Of a DNA stretch of 64,000 nucleotides, positions 7,893-16,763 are shown piece by piece. Source of the DNA: Microbacterium sp. MPKO10 (lineage in GTDB: Bacteria > Actinomycetota > Actinomycetes > Actinomycetales > Microbacteriaceae); the NCBI RefSeq assembly GCF_026107415.2, contig NZ_JAPCHX010000004.1, forward strand, positions 186,001 to 250,000. Direction: 5' to 3'. A model generated the notes under the pieces. The model ran no database searches and was not told where the DNA came from. It saw only the letters and a list, made by a program, of their open reading frames with translations. The translations under genes were made by a program, and so were the position numbers. The stretch's first letter is position 1. Every line of letters begins with the position of its first letter.

Positions 7893-8842
7893 TTCGGTTC
7901 GTCATCACCCGCCTCGCCCTGCTTCTGCTGGGCCTGCTCGTCGCAAGCGCACTCATCTTCGCGACGCTCCGGATTCTGCCCGGCGACGTCGCGCAGGTGA
8001 TCGCCGGTACGGACAGCACACCCGAACAGGTGGAAGCGATTCGCAGCTCAATGGGTTTCGATCAGCCGCTCCTCACTCAGTACATCGACTGGATCTCGGG
8101 CATCGTGACCGGCGACCTGGGCCATTCAATGCTCACCGGCGCCTCCGTCACATCGCAACTCGTCGAAAAAGCGCAGGTCACCTTTCCCCTGACGGTGATG
8201 TCGCTTGCGATCGCGCTGATCATCGCGGTGCCCCTCGGCATCCTGTCGGCGCTCAAACGCCGCACGTTCACGGGGTCGGCCATGAGCATGGTGTCACAGG
8301 CGATTGCCGCTGTTCCCGTGGTGTGGGCAGGGATGCTGCTCGTCGTCGTCTTCGCCGTCGGTCTCGGCTGGTTTCCACCGCAGGGCTTCCCGCGGGATGG
8401 CTGGGACGAGCCGGCGCGTGCGCTCTACGCGCTCATCCTCCCTGCGCTCACGATCGGCGTCGTCGAGGGAGCAGTGCTGCTGCGCTTCATCCGTTCGGCG
8501 GCCCTCGAAGCTCTCGGGCAGGATTACGTGCGCACCGCGGCCGCCAAAGGGTTGACGCGGACCCGCGCCCTCATCACTCACGGCATGCCCAACGTCGCGC
8601 TCACTGTCGTCTCGGTTCTCGCCCTGCAGATCGCGGGCCTCCTTGTGGGCGCTGTGATCATCGAGCAGCTCTTCACGCTGCCCGGAATTGGGCGGATGCT
8701 GGTGACCGACGTCGGCAATCGCGACCTTGAGAAGGTGCAGGGCGACGTTCTCGTGCTGACGGGCCTCGTGCTCGTCCTCGGAACCGTTGTCGACATCGTC
8801 GCCCGTCTGATCGACCCGAGGCAGCGAGAGGCGGCGGCATGA
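7889..8842 (+). CDS. Oligopeptide-type ABC permease, DppB/OppB class
   Basis: A 317-aa permease with six predicted membrane segments, the first component of the transporter channel. It starts MIRFVITRLALLLLGLLVASALIF-like, typical of the DppB class, has the long periplasmic segment LDQPL-like FDQPLLTQYIDWISGIVTGDLG, and carries the coupling-helix motif EALGQDYVRTAAAKGLTRTRAL for contact with the ATPases. GTG at 7889 overlaps the stop of the binding-protein gene, and its own stop overlaps the ATG of the partner permease. It pairs with the 8839-9714 product. Confidence 0.93.
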   Translation: MIRFVITRLALLLLGLLVASALIFATLRILPGDVAQVIAGTDSTPEQVEAIRSSMGFDQPLLTQYIDWISGIVTGDLGHSMLTGASVTSQLVEKAQVTFPLTVMSLAIALIIAVPLGILSALKRRTFTGSAMSMVSQAIAAVPVVWAGMLLVVVFAVGLGWFPPQGFPRDGWDEPARALYALILPALTIGVVEGAVLLRFIRSAALEALGQDYVRTAAAKGLTRTRALITHGMPNVALTVVSVLALQIAGLLVGAVIIEQLFTLPGIGRMLVTDVGNRDLEKVQGDVLVLTGLVLVLGTVVDIVARLIDPRQREAAA

Positions 8843-9714
8843 CGACGACCGTTCCGATCGTGAGACAACGTGGGTGGGCGCGAACGTTCATCCGCAACCC
8901 GGCCGGAGTCTTCGGCCTGGTGACGACGGTGGCGCTCGTCTCGTGTGCCCTGCTGTCGATCGTGTGGACGCCGTATGATCCCGTGCACACAGACGTTCTC
9001 AGCAAATGGCACCCGCCCTCGTCAGCGCATCTGCTTGGCACAGACAATATCGGGCGCGACATCTTCAGCGTCCTGCTCGCCGGCTCACGAGTCACGCTGC
9101 AGGTCGCCGTCGGCTCCGCACTCGTCGCCGCCGTCGTCGGCGTCGTCTTCGCGGCGCTCGGTTCTCTCACTGCCCGCTGGTTCCGCGAGATCATCGCCGT
9201 GCTCATCGACATCCTCATCGCATTCCCGACCCTGCTCATCGCCATGATGCTCGCATCGGCGCTCGGCGGATCGATCATGGTCGTCATCGTCGCCGTCGGC
9301 ATCAGCTTCGGAGTGAACGTCGGGCGGGTGTCGCGGCCGGAGATCCGACGCGTCTCGCGGTCGGAGTTCGTGACAGCGGGCATCGCCGCGGGGCTCGGCC
9401 CGGTGCGGAATCTCACACGACACACGCTGCCGAACGTCGCGCCTGTGTTCATCGTTCAGCTCTCGTGGTGCATGGCCGTCGCCGTCCTCGCTGAGACCGG
9501 GCTCTCCTATCTCGGCTATGGTGCCCCCGTCTCAACGCCGTCGTGGGGCCGCGTCCTCGCCGAGCTGCAGAGCTACATCGGCATCCACCCTCTTTCTGTC
9601 GTGTGGCCTGGGCTGGCGATCACCATCACGGTGCTGGGATTCAATCTGCTCGGCGACGGGCTGCGTGACGCAACGGATCCGCGGCTCGGTCGGCCGGAGG
9701 TGATCACCGCATGA
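8839..9714 (+). CDS. Oligopeptide-type ABC permease, DppC/OppC class
   Basis: Second channel subunit (291 aa) of the transporter. The DppC-type N-terminus has one membrane helix followed by PPSSAHLLGTDNIGRDIFS, the class hallmark (LGTDxxGRD). The C-terminal region carries RSEFVTAGIAAGLGPVRNL, equivalent to the EAA loop that docks on the ATPases. It overlaps the preceding and following genes by 4 bp each, so the five genes are very probably cotranscribed and translationally coupled. Confidence 0.93.
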   Translation: MTTTVPIVRQRGWARTFIRNPAGVFGLVTTVALVSCALLSIVWTPYDPVHTDVLSKWHPPSSAHLLGTDNIGRDIFSVLLAGSRVTLQVAVGSALVAAVVGVVFAALGSLTARWFREIIAVLIDILIAFPTLLIAMMLASALGGSIMVVIVAVGISFGVNVGRVSRPEIRRVSRSEFVTAGIAAGLGPVRNLTRHTLPNVAPVFIVQLSWCMAVAVLAETGLSYLGYGAPVSTPSWGRVLAELQSYIGIHPLSVVWPGLAITITVLGFNLLGDGLRDATDPRLGRPEVITA

Positions 9715-10499
9715 CGCTCAGGGCACGTGACCTGACGGTCAACATCGGCGGCAGGACCGTTGTCGATGCCGTTTCCTTCGATGTGGCAGACGGCGACCGG
9801 CTTGGCATCATCGGCGAGTCCGGCTCGGGCAAATCGATGACGGCACTCGCCATGCTCGGGCTGCTGCCTGACGGCGCGACGGCGACCGGCAGCATCCGGC
9901 TCGATGATCGCGAGATTCTCGGTCTGCCCGACCGTGAGCTGGCACGCCTTCGCGGCTCGCGCATCGGAATGGTGTTTCAGGAACCGCGCACCTCGCTCAA
10001 CCCGATCCGTACGATCGGTCGCCAGATCATGGAACCTGTGCGCATCCACCAGCGTCTGGGCCGTGCGGAGTGCCGGTCGCGCGCGCTGGAGCTTGCGAAG
10101 CTTGTCGCGCTCAATGATCCCGAGACGTTGCTCTCGCGCTACCCCCACCAGCTCTCCGGCGGTCAGCGCCAGCGCGTCGGCATTGCCATCGCTCTCGCCG
10201 CCGAGCCGCAGCTGCTGATCGCGGACGAACCCACAACGGCGCTCGACGTGACCATCCAGGCCGAGATCCTCGAGCTGTTCGACCGCCTCGTCGATGCACT
10301 CGGCACCTCGCTCATCTTCATCACTCACGACCTCGCCGTGCTGCAGTCCATCGTCGCCCGCGCTCTCGTACTCGAACGAGGACAGGTGGCAGAATCGGGC
10401 AGCGTCGAGGATCTGCTCCGAGCACCCGCCTCCCCCATCGCCCGGCGGATCGTGGATGCTGCGCGCGCGACGAGCTGGCAGAAGCCGGAGGCCCCATGA
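9711..10499 (+). CDS. ABC transporter ATP-binding protein, DppD/OppD class
   Basis: Nucleotide-binding subunit (262 aa). Walker A GESGSGKS lies near residue 39, the signature LSGGQRQR near 145, and Walker [13 protein letters not shown] near 165, followed by the D-loop and the switch His in FITHD. It is shorter than typical OppD (about 320-340 aa): the C-terminal oligopeptide/dipeptide transporter extension is largely missing, as in many Nik- or actinobacterial versions. It overlaps its neighbours by 4 bp and would form a heterodimer with the 10496-11299 ATPase. Confidence 0.93.
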   Translation: MTLRARDLTVNIGGRTVVDAVSFDVADGDRLGIIGESGSGKSMTALAMLGLLPDGATATGSIRLDDREILGLPDRELARLRGSRIGMVFQEPRTSLNPIRTIGRQIMEPVRIHQRLGRAECRSRALELAKLVALNDPETLLSRYPHQLSGGQRQRVGIAIALAAEPQLLIADEPTTALDVTIQAEILELFDRLVDALGTSLIFITHDLAVLQSIVARALVLERGQVAESGSVEDLLRAPASPIARRIVDAARATSWQKPEAP

Positions 10500-11299
10500 C
10501 CGCCCCACTCCTGCGTGTCTCCGAGCTGTCTCGCAACTACGCCGACAGGCGCGAGGCGCTGTTCGCGCCGCGCCGCGTCACGCACGCGCTCGAACCCACG
10601 AGCCTCGATATCCACGAGGGACGCTCACTGGGGGTCATCGGCGAATCAGGGTCGGGAAAGTCGACGCTCGTGCGGCTGATGCTCGCGCTCGACAGTCCGA
10701 CGACGGGCACTGTGGAATTTCGGGGTCGGGCCGTGTCACGCGGTCGTCGCGCTGCCTGGTTCCGTCGGCAGACGGGAATCGTTTTTCAGGATCCGTACGC
10801 GTCGCTCGATCCGCGGATGACCGTCGGGCGCATCGTCTCTGAACCGCTCTGGGGCCTGCGCATTCCCGGTGACCACAGGCAACGCGTTCTCGAGGTTCTG
10901 GATCAGGTGGGCCTCGATGCCGAGATGGCGGGACGTTACCCGCACGAGTTCTCGGGCGGACAGCGCCAGCGGATTGCTCTGGCCAGGGCCATCGTGCACA
11001 AGCCGTGCATGCTCGTTGGCGATGAGCCCGTGAGCGCTCTGGACGTCACGGTGCGCGCCCAAATTCTAGAGCTGCTGGCGGGGCTGACCACCGAGCTGGG
11101 ACTCACGCTCGTTCTGGTCTCGCACGACATCGGGGTGGTGCGGGATCTCTGCGAGGACGTCGCCGTCATGACCGACGGACGCATCGTGGAGCAGGGCGCG
11201 ACCGCGCACGTGCTCGCTGCCCCGCAGCATCCGTACACGCGCCGGCTTCTCGACGCCGTGCCCGTCCTCGACATCCCGGATGCGCCGACGCACGAGTGA
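10496..11299 (+). CDS. ABC transporter ATP-binding protein, DppF/OppF class
   Basis: Second nucleotide-binding subunit (267 aa), last gene of the operon. The DppF-type N-terminus SELSRNYADRREALFAPRR precedes the fold; Walker [10 protein letters not shown], signature EFSGGQRQRIALARA, Walker B MLVGDEPVSALD and LVSHD are all intact. The C-terminal PQHPYTRRLLDAVP is the remnant of the oligopeptide-transporter extension. It converges on the amidase gene 114 bp downstream. No strong terminator hairpin was seen in that gap. Confidence 0.93.
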   Translation: MTAPLLRVSELSRNYADRREALFAPRRVTHALEPTSLDIHEGRSLGVIGESGSGKSTLVRLMLALDSPTTGTVEFRGRAVSRGRRAAWFRRQTGIVFQDPYASLDPRMTVGRIVSEPLWGLRIPGDHRQRVLEVLDQVGLDAEMAGRYPHEFSGGQRQRIALARAIVHKPCMLVGDEPVSALDVTVRAQILELLAGLTTELGLTLVLVSHDIGVVRDLCEDVAVMTDGRIVEQGATAHVLAAPQHPYTRRLLDAVPVLDIPDAPTHE

Positions 11300-11413
11300 T
11301 CCTCGCGGTGCCCGAGCTGTACAGGGTCATGAGTAGTTTTTGCGAGAACCGGTGAGCGTTTGTCTCATGGCATGGTCACGTGCGAAAGGGTCAGGGTTCG
11401 TGGCATGAGGTGG

Positions 11414-12841
11414 TCACGCGAGAGCGGGGCGGCGCTCATGCCAGCGGATGCGGCGCTCCAGCTGTGCTCCGAGCGCGAACAGCGTCGCCTCTCCACCCGG
11501 CTGACCGATCAGCTGCACACCCATCGGCAGCCCCTTGGCTGTCTGGGCAACGGGCAGCGTAATGGCGGGGAGTCCTGCGACGTTCACGAACGAGGTGTAC
11601 GGCTCGTACTCGCACTGCTGGCGGAAGTTGTGCTCGGCGTCTTCCGGATCGAACCAGCCGAGCGGGCGCGGTGTGAGAGCGAGCGTCGGCGTCATCACGG
11701 CGTCGAATCGAGAGAACTGCGAGATGACGCTGCGCTCGAAAGCGTTGAGGGCGGCGAGCACGGCGATCAGCTCCCGTGCGGACATCGCGCGGCCCCGCTC
11801 CACCAGGTGGCGGGTCAGCGGCTCGAGCTCGATCAGCTGCTCGCCGTCGACCGGGAGCGACGCTGCCGACGCATGCCAGAGCGCCTGGAATCGTTCCGCG
11901 TAGCGGCCATCGTGTTCGAGCGCGAACTCCTCGACGCCGTGTCCCATATCGGAGAAGAATCGCACGGCCTCGTCAACCGCGGAATCTGCCTCCGGATCGA
12001 CGACGATGTCGAGCTCGTCATCGAACGGCGTGTTCGTCATGACGCCCAGCTGAAAGCGCCCTTCGCCGCGCACCGCTGACCCGAGCAGCTCGCCCGTCAC
12101 CTGCTCGGGGGCGCGCAGCGTGTCGTGATGCATGATCCGCCCGTTCACCCGACCGATCATGCCGTCGAGAAGCAGCGCCGTGTCGGCGACGGTGCGTGCC
12201 AGGGCGCCGCCCACAGACAGCCCGCCGAGGGAGGTGTTTCCGCTCGCCGCCGGGATCAGCCCGCGCGAGGGTTTGATGCCGACGAGCCCGCATGCCGCCG
12301 CCGGAATACGAATGGAGCCCCCGCCGTCGCTTCCGGGTGCGAACGGCAGAATCCGTGCGGCGACGGCCGCTGCCGCTCCCCCGCTCGACCCGCCGACGCC
12401 GAGAGAAGGATCCCACGGGTTGCGCACGGGACCGGTCGCGAGAGGCTCCGTATAGCCGGCGAGACCGAACTCGGGCGTCGCTGTCTTGCCGATGCTGACC
12501 GCGCCCGCCGCGTCGAGAACATCGACGAGTTCATCGGATGCCGCCGCCGCGACGCCCGGGAACAGCCGCGATCCGAAACCCGTCGGAACCCCGGCGCGGT
12601 TGACGAGGTCTTTGTCAGCGAGTGGGAGACCCCACAGCATCCCCGTGCTGTCCTGAGACTCTTCGACGTCTCGCGCGCGCTGCCTTGCAGCATCCGGAGT
12701 CAGTGTCGTGAGGGCGTTGATACGCGGGTTGAGACGCTCGGCTCGCTCAAGAGCGTGTTCGGCCACCGTCGTCGGCGTGGTCTCACCCCGCTGAAGCGAC
12801 TGCCAGAGGTCCAGGGCTCCGAGGTCATGAAGTTCCGACAT
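11414..12841 (-). CDS. Amidase signature (AS) family amidase
   Basis: A 475-aa hydrolase of the amidase-signature family that cleaves amide bonds via a Ser-cisSer-Lys triad. The lysine lies in SIGKTATPEFG, the cis-serine in VGGSSGGAAAAVAA, and the nucleophile serine in GSDGGGSIRIPAAACGLVG. Length is usual for monomeric family members. It is not next to gatC or gatB, so a role in tRNA amidation is unlikely; substrates of such stand-alone enzymes cannot be read from sequence. ATG 12841 has no Shine-Dalgarno but TAGCCT ends 6 nt upstream, suggesting a leaderless transcript. Confidence 0.9.
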   Translation of the reverse strand: MSELHDLGALDLWQSLQRGETTPTTVAEHALERAERLNPRINALTTLTPDAARQRARDVEESQDSTGMLWGLPLADKDLVNRAGVPTGFGSRLFPGVAAAASDELVDVLDAAGAVSIGKTATPEFGLAGYTEPLATGPVRNPWDPSLGVGGSSGGAAAAVAARILPFAPGSDGGGSIRIPAAACGLVGIKPSRGLIPAASGNTSLGGLSVGGALARTVADTALLLDGMIGRVNGRIMHHDTLRAPEQVTGELLGSAVRGEGRFQLGVMTNTPFDDELDIVVDPEADSAVDEAVRFFSDMGHGVEEFALEHDGRYAERFQALWHASAASLPVDGEQLIELEPLTRHLVERGRAMSARELIAVLAALNAFERSVISQFSRFDAVMTPTLALTPRPLGWFDPEDAEHNFRQQCEYEPYTSFVNVAGLPAITLPVAQTAKGLPMGVQLIGQPGGEATLFALGAQLERRIRWHERRPALA

Positions 12842-12847
12842 ACACCG

Positions 12848-12853
12848 AGGCTA
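12848..12853 (-). promoter_or_regulatory. -10 element of leaderless amidase promoter
   Basis: Minus-strand TAGCCT followed by six bases (CGGTGT) and the ATG at 12841, the geometry of actinobacterial leaderless promoters. The -35 region is not distinctive. Confidence 0.5.
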
Positions 12854-13012
12854 CCCACTCCGGCTTCGCCGTGGCTCAGCCGACGCGCTGCCGTCCCTGT
12901 GACGCGCTCTGTCAGCGTTCGCACCCGGCACCGCGGTGCCCAGCCTCCCGTCGCTTGTGCGCCCCCAATGGCCATTTTCCGGTGCCACGTCGAACCGTTG
13001 GGGACGCAGGAA

Positions 13013-13708
13013 TCAGGGGGCGACGCGCCAATCGACGTCAGCGGCGCCCTGCTGTGCGAGCAGTTCGTTCACGCGTGAGAACGGCCGCGAGCCGAAGAAG
13101 CCACGCGACGCAGACAGTGGGCTCGGGTGCGCGCTGGCAACGACGGGCGTCTGCCCCAGCATGGGCTGCAGATTCTGCGCATCGCGACCCCACAGCAACG
13201 CCACAAGCGGAGCATCGCGCTCGACGAGAACCCGAATAGCGTGTTCGGTGACGGCTTCCCACCCCTTGCCGCGATGCGACGCCGGGGACCCGGGCGTCAC
13301 CGTCAGCACGCGGTTGAGCAGCATGACCCCGTTCCGCGACCACGCGGTGAGGTCGCCCGTCGCGGCTGGCGGGATGCCGAGATCGTCGTTCAGCTCACGG
13401 TAGATGTTCTGCAGACTGCGCGGAAGCGGTGACACGTCGGGGTCGACGGCGAACGAGAGCCCGATCGGGTGCCCCGGAGTCGGGTACGGGTCCTGACCGA
13501 CGATCAGCACACGCACGTCGGCGAGCGGCTGCTCGAATGCTCGCAGAACCTGGCTTCCGCGCGGCAGGTAGCCGCGCCCGGCCGCGGTCTCGGCACGCAG
13601 AAAGTCCCCCATCTGCGCAATCGTGCCCGCGACAGGTGCGAGGGCCTCGGCCCAACCAGGGTCCATCGAACCGGATGCTGCCAGCTCTGGCAGCGTCATG
13701 GGGCTCAC
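13013..13708 (-). CDS. ung: Uracil-DNA glycosylase, family 1
   Basis: Removes uracil from DNA, the first step of base-excision repair (231 aa). The water-activating motif GQDPYP with Asp73 is present, followed by the Phe stacking region [16 protein letters not shown] carries the uracil-binding Asn, and [13 protein letters not shown] contains the catalytic His and the minor-groove intercalation loop. The GTG at 13708 overlaps the TGA of the upstream S51-family gene; an in-frame ATG at 13699 is an alternative. Last gene of the operon SDR-phosphoribosyltransferase-peptidase-ung. The 171 bp downstream hold only a weak GGCACCGCGGTGCC palindrome at 12927-12940. Confidence 0.95.
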   Translation of the reverse strand: MSPMTLPELAASGSMDPGWAEALAPVAGTIAQMGDFLRAETAAGRGYLPRGSQVLRAFEQPLADVRVLIVGQDPYPTPGHPIGLSFAVDPDVSPLPRSLQNIYRELNDDLGIPPAATGDLTAWSRNGVMLLNRVLTVTPGSPASHRGKGWEAVTEHAIRVLVERDAPLVALLWGRDAQNLQPMLGQTPVVASAHPSPLSASRGFFGSRPFSRVNELLAQQGAADVDWRVAP

Positions 13709-14409
13709 GATGCCGCCGCCGTCGACACGGTCACACCGTGCTCCCCGGGCATCACCTGCCAGATCGAGCCGGTTCCCTGCACATGCAGACCACCATCGGT
13801 CACGACAAGCGCTGTGTCCTCATCGATCGCGACGCCTCCTGAGACGAGCCCCGCTTCGGTCGCGGCGATAAGCCGTGAGACGGTGCCCCATTGAGCGGCG
13901 TGCACGTCGATCGTGATGTCGACGAGGCCGATGCCCTCGGCGATCTCGAGCTCAGCCGTGCCGTCGCCAATCTCTTCGGGAGCCACCGCGACACCACCGA
14001 TGCTGTGCCCGGCGACGAGTGCTTTGTCCGCAGCAATGAGGGCGCCAGCCGACGTGCCGAAAAAGGGAGTGCCTTCGGCGACGCGACGACGAATCTCGCC
14101 GATGACGGGTTGCAGAGCGCGCAGATACTCCCGCGGATCTCCTCCCGAGACATAGATGGCATCGATGTCGACGAAGTCGGCGAGCGCTGCCTCCTGCTGC
14201 GCGTCGTACTCGCGCACAACCGGTTCGCAGGGGCCTGCGTCGCTGAGAGCATCGGCCACCTCGTCTGGAGTCGTCCGACGAAAGGCCCGCCCGGTGTAGA
14301 TCACGGCGATGCGCGGCACGTCGGCGCCCCGGCGGGCGCTGCTGACCGCAGCATCCGCAATGAAATCGGCGAGCGGGGCATCGCCCCCTCCACTCAGATA
14401 GATGCTCAT
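13705..14409 (-). CDS. Peptidase S51 / dipeptidase E-like protein
   Basis: A 234-aa protein of the peptidase E / cyanophycinase-like superfamily, serine hydrolases with a nucleophile elbow. The elbow [15 protein letters not shown] carries the likely nucleophile serine; [14 protein letters not shown] is the glycine-rich segment preceding it, and [21 protein letters not shown] includes the likely histidine. Peptidase E cleaves Asp-X dipeptides in characterised bacteria; the substrate here is unknown. It overlaps both neighbours by 4 bp, an odd partner for purine-salvage-type and DNA-repair genes. Confidence 0.85.
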   Translation of the reverse strand: MSIYLSGGGDAPLADFIADAAVSSARRGADVPRIAVIYTGRAFRRTTPDEVADALSDAGPCEPVVREYDAQQEAALADFVDIDAIYVSGGDPREYLRALQPVIGEIRRRVAEGTPFFGTSAGALIAADKALVAGHSIGGVAVAPEEIGDGTAELEIAEGIGLVDITIDVHAAQWGTVSRLIAATEAGLVSGGVAIDEDTALVVTDGGLHVQGTGSIWQVMPGEHGVTVSTAAAS

Positions 14410-14906
14410 GCGGTGGCCTCCGCGTCATGGGCACCGGCGTTGACCGGCGGGAGCGCCGACCACGGGAACGTGATCCACTTATCGGTGCGGCGCCAGACGA
14501 AGTCCGGCTCGAGAACGGTGCGCGGCTTCGAGTAGAGGGTGACGGATCGCACGTCGGCGCCGTGCGTGCCGAGAAGCTCGACGACGAGCGCGAGTGTCTT
14601 GCCCGAGTCGGAGACGTCATCGACGAGCAGGACGCGTTTGCCGTTCAGGCTCGGCGCGTCGAGCGCGGGCGGGAGGACGACCGGTTCCGGAAGCGTCTCG
14701 TGGATGTCTGTGTAGAACTCCACGTTAATGCTTCCGCAGCTCTTCGTGCCGAGCGCATACGCGATCGAACCAGCGAGTAGCAGCCCGCCGCGCGCGACGG
14801 CGACGACGATGTCCGGTCGGTATCCGCCGTCGAGCACCTGACGAGCCAAGTCGCGTGATGCGGCACCGAAGTCGTCCCAGCTGAGTACTTCTCGTTCATC
14901 GCTCAT
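14406..14906 (-). CDS. Type I phosphoribosyltransferase
   Basis: A 166-aa PRTase of the hypoxanthine/xanthine-guanine type. The PRPP-binding loop RVLLVDDVSDSGKTLALV is the family signature (two acidic residues, then the P-loop-like DSGKT), and VAVARGGLLLAGSIAYALG is the pyrophosphate loop. The sequence opens LSWDDFGAASRDLARQV, as in Xpt-like proteins of actinobacteria, some of which act on xanthine or guanine; exact base specificity is not clear. It overlaps the SDR and S51 genes by 4 bp each. Confidence 0.9.
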   Translation of the reverse strand: MSDEREVLSWDDFGAASRDLARQVLDGGYRPDIVVAVARGGLLLAGSIAYALGTKSCGSINVEFYTDIHETLPEPVVLPPALDAPSLNGKRVLLVDDVSDSGKTLALVVELLGTHGADVRSVTLYSKPRTVLEPDFVWRRTDKWITFPWSALPPVNAGAHDAEATA

Positions 14907-15679
14907 GTGGTGACCTTCAATTCTCCTCTGACGAGTTTGTGCGGTGCCGCCTGGGCGACGGGTTTTACGGTGATCTGGTCGATGTTGACGTGTGCGGGCA
15001 GTTCGAGGGCGTGCACGATCGTCTCGGCGATGTCATCGGCGGTGAGCGGGTTCGGCACGTCGGCGTAAACAGCATCCGCCGCCTGTTTGTCGCCGCCGAG
15101 GCGCACGAGCGAGAACTCCTCGGTGTGCACGAGGCCGGGCGCTACATCGATCACCCGGATCGGCTCACCGGCGAGTTCGAGGCGCAGAGCCTGAAGCAGG
15201 GCGCGCTGCCCGAACTTGGCGGCGTTGTACCCGCCGCCCTTCTCATAAGCCACCTGCCCGGCAATCGAGGTGATGCCGAGAATGGATGCTGCGCGGCCCT
15301 GCTCGATGGAGCGACGCAGCACCGGCAGCAGCGCCGACACCACGCGCTTCGTGCCGAGGACGTTCACGTCGAACATTCGCGCCCAGTCGTCGACAGATGA
15401 CTCTTCAACTGTCGCGAGCCCGAGGGCCCCACCCGCATTGCTGACGACGACGTCAGCACCGCCGGTGTCGGAGATGTAGGCGGCGAGCGCGTCGACATCC
15501 TGCTGGTTCGTGACATCGCACACGCGCACATCTGCGCCGGTCTGTCTCTTCAACTCGTCGAGCCGGTCTGCCCGCCGAGCGACGCCCACGACATCCCATC
15601 CGTGTTCAACGAGTCGGGCGACAGTCGCCCATCCGATTCCCGAGCTTGCTCCTGTAACGACGGCGCGGCGAAAGGTCAT
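14903..15679 (-). CDS. Short-chain dehydrogenase/reductase (YdfG-like)
   Basis: A classical SDR oxidoreductase of 258 aa. The cofactor motif TGASSGIG lies at about residues 9-16, with an Arg-rich stretch after strand 2 (ARRADR) suggesting NADP. NAG lies in VVSNAGGALG, and the catalytic pair is YNAAK in GGGYNAAKFGQRA, with the serine in ILGITSIAG. It resembles the YdfG/serine 3-dehydrogenase group, but the substrate is unknown. The ATG at 15679 follows TAGGGT by 6 nt, a leaderless-type start placed on the stop codon of the APH gene. First gene of the four-gene operon to ung. Confidence 0.9.
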   Translation of the reverse strand: MTFRRAVVTGASSGIGWATVARLVEHGWDVVGVARRADRLDELKRQTGADVRVCDVTNQQDVDALAAYISDTGGADVVVSNAGGALGLATVEESSVDDWARMFDVNVLGTKRVVSALLPVLRRSIEQGRAASILGITSIAGQVAYEKGGGYNAAKFGQRALLQALRLELAGEPIRVIDVAPGLVHTEEFSLVRLGGDKQAADAVYADVPNPLTADDIAETIVHALELPAHVNIDQITVKPVAQAAPHKLVRGELKVTT

Positions 15680-15685
15680 GCGTCA

Positions 15686-15691
15686 ACCCTA
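15686..15691 (-). promoter_or_regulatory. -10 element of leaderless SDR promoter
   Basis: Minus-strand TAGGGT, six bases (TGACGC), then ATG 15679. The T of the hexamer is the first base of the TAG stop of the upstream APH-like gene, so an internal promoter would sit on a gene junction. Confidence 0.45.
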
Positions 15692-16627
15692 TTTGGTGCG
15701 GGGCGCACGCTCCACTCGCTCGCATGCCCACGCAAGCGCCGTCAGGCCCTCAGCGCGTTGGAATGCTCTGAGCGCTGGCATGAAGGGCGGAGCCGGCCGG
15801 CGTCCTTTGTCGAGAAAATGTCCGGCGAGTCCGGCGAGAACTGCGGTGATGTTCTCGACTGTGGCGTCAGCGAAGACCGGATGCTGCTCCAGCAGTGCGG
15901 CGGTATCGATACGCTCGCCGCGCATCCGTGCGTCGATCAGGTAGCCGAGGGCATCGAACCAGCCGCAGCCGATGCTCGCCCACGGCCAGTCGATGATGCG
16001 CACGGTGCCGTCCAGCTCGATGAGAATGTTGTCGTCTCTCGTGTCGACGTGCTGAAGCGACTCGCCTCGCAACGCCTCGGCCGCGCCGTCAGCACACTCA
16101 GCGAGAACCTCACGGTGCTGCTCGGCCCAGGGCGGCACGACGCCGCTCGGCGCATCGTCGAGGTGGTGCCAGCCCCGCATCGCCTCTGCCTCCGCCTCGG
16201 CGGACACCGGGAGACCGTGGTCATCGGTGAGCGGGGGCAGCGCGTGCAGAGCATCGAGCACGCGTACCGTGTCACCTGTGTGAGTGCCCGGATGGCGCCC
16301 CTCGATGTCTTCGACCACGAGAGCGAACCAGTCGGCGTCGTCCGCCGCGCCAATGAGCCGTGGAGCAACAGGGGCGAGGGGCAGCTCACGGAGGATCTCC
16401 GCTTCGCGACGATGCAGATCAACGGTGCCCGCATTCCGCCGGCGATCAGCCGCCTTGACGAAGGCCCGCCCGCCTGTCGATGTCGTCACGCGAGCAGCAA
16501 CGCCTGTGGAGAAGCCTCGCGGCTGGCTTTCGGCCGAGACGACGTCGCCGATCAGAGCGCCGATACGCGTCGTGAGTGTCTCAGGCAGATCGGTCCAGAG
16601 CTGACGGGTCTGAGGTGTGGCGTCCAT
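15689..16627 (-). CDS. Aminoglycoside phosphotransferase-like small-molecule kinase
   Basis: A 312-aa protein of the APH/choline-kinase fold. The catalytic loop HVDTRDDNILIE carries the expected His-x-Asp (four residues) Asn pattern, and VRIIDWPWASIG provides the Mg-binding Asp. The upstream part has GRAFVKAADRRRNAGTVDLHRREAEIL, equivalent to the ATP-lysine and glutamate region. Such genes phosphorylate hydroxyl groups of metabolites or antibiotics; nothing here points to a resistance role. The start ATG 16627 follows TAGAAT by 6 nt and has no Shine-Dalgarno. It is divergent from metY. Confidence 0.8.
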   Translation of the reverse strand: MDATPQTRQLWTDLPETLTTRIGALIGDVVSAESQPRGFSTGVAARVTTSTGGRAFVKAADRRRNAGTVDLHRREAEILRELPLAPVAPRLIGAADDADWFALVVEDIEGRHPGTHTGDTVRVLDALHALPPLTDDHGLPVSAEAEAEAMRGWHHLDDAPSGVVPPWAEQHREVLAECADGAAEALRGESLQHVDTRDDNILIELDGTVRIIDWPWASIGCGWFDALGYLIDARMRGERIDTAALLEQHPVFADATVENITAVLAGLAGHFLDKGRRPAPPFMPALRAFQRAEGLTALAWACERVERAPRTK

Positions 16628-16633
16628 CGACGC

Positions 16634-16639
16634 ATTCTA
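16634..16639 (-). promoter_or_regulatory. -10 element of leaderless APH-like gene promoter
   Basis: Minus-strand TAGAAT, six bases (GCGTCG), then ATG 16627. A perfect 16-bp palindrome at 16657-16672 lies in the -35 region of this promoter. Confidence 0.55.
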
Positions 16640-16656
16640 CGAGAACCACGCACGCC

Positions 16657-16672
16657 AACATGACGTCATGTT
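16657..16672. promoter_or_regulatory. Perfect palindrome AACATGACGTCATGTT in the metY promoter region
   Basis: Sixteen-base perfect palindrome in the 136-bp gap between the divergent APH-like gene and metY. It lies about 92 bp before the metY start and about 30 bp before the APH start. Its symmetry suits a dimeric repressor; the regulator is unknown and it does not match the corynebacterial McbR site. Confidence 0.5.
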
Positions 16673-16763
16673 TCAGCATCCCTTGGCCCGGGCCGCCCGG
16701 ATGCGTACTCTCGGTGACAGATACCACTGGTCAAGCGACCCCACCCGACGACAGAGGAACATC

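Noticed and set aside
12927-12940. GGCACCGCGGTGCC palindrome as ung terminator
   Set aside because: Short, 73 bp after the stop, with no T tract; kept only as a note in the ung entry.
16628-16763. Possible SAM riboswitch before metY
   Set aside because: No SAM-I, SAM-II or SAM-IV core motifs were seen; only a palindrome suited to a protein repressor.
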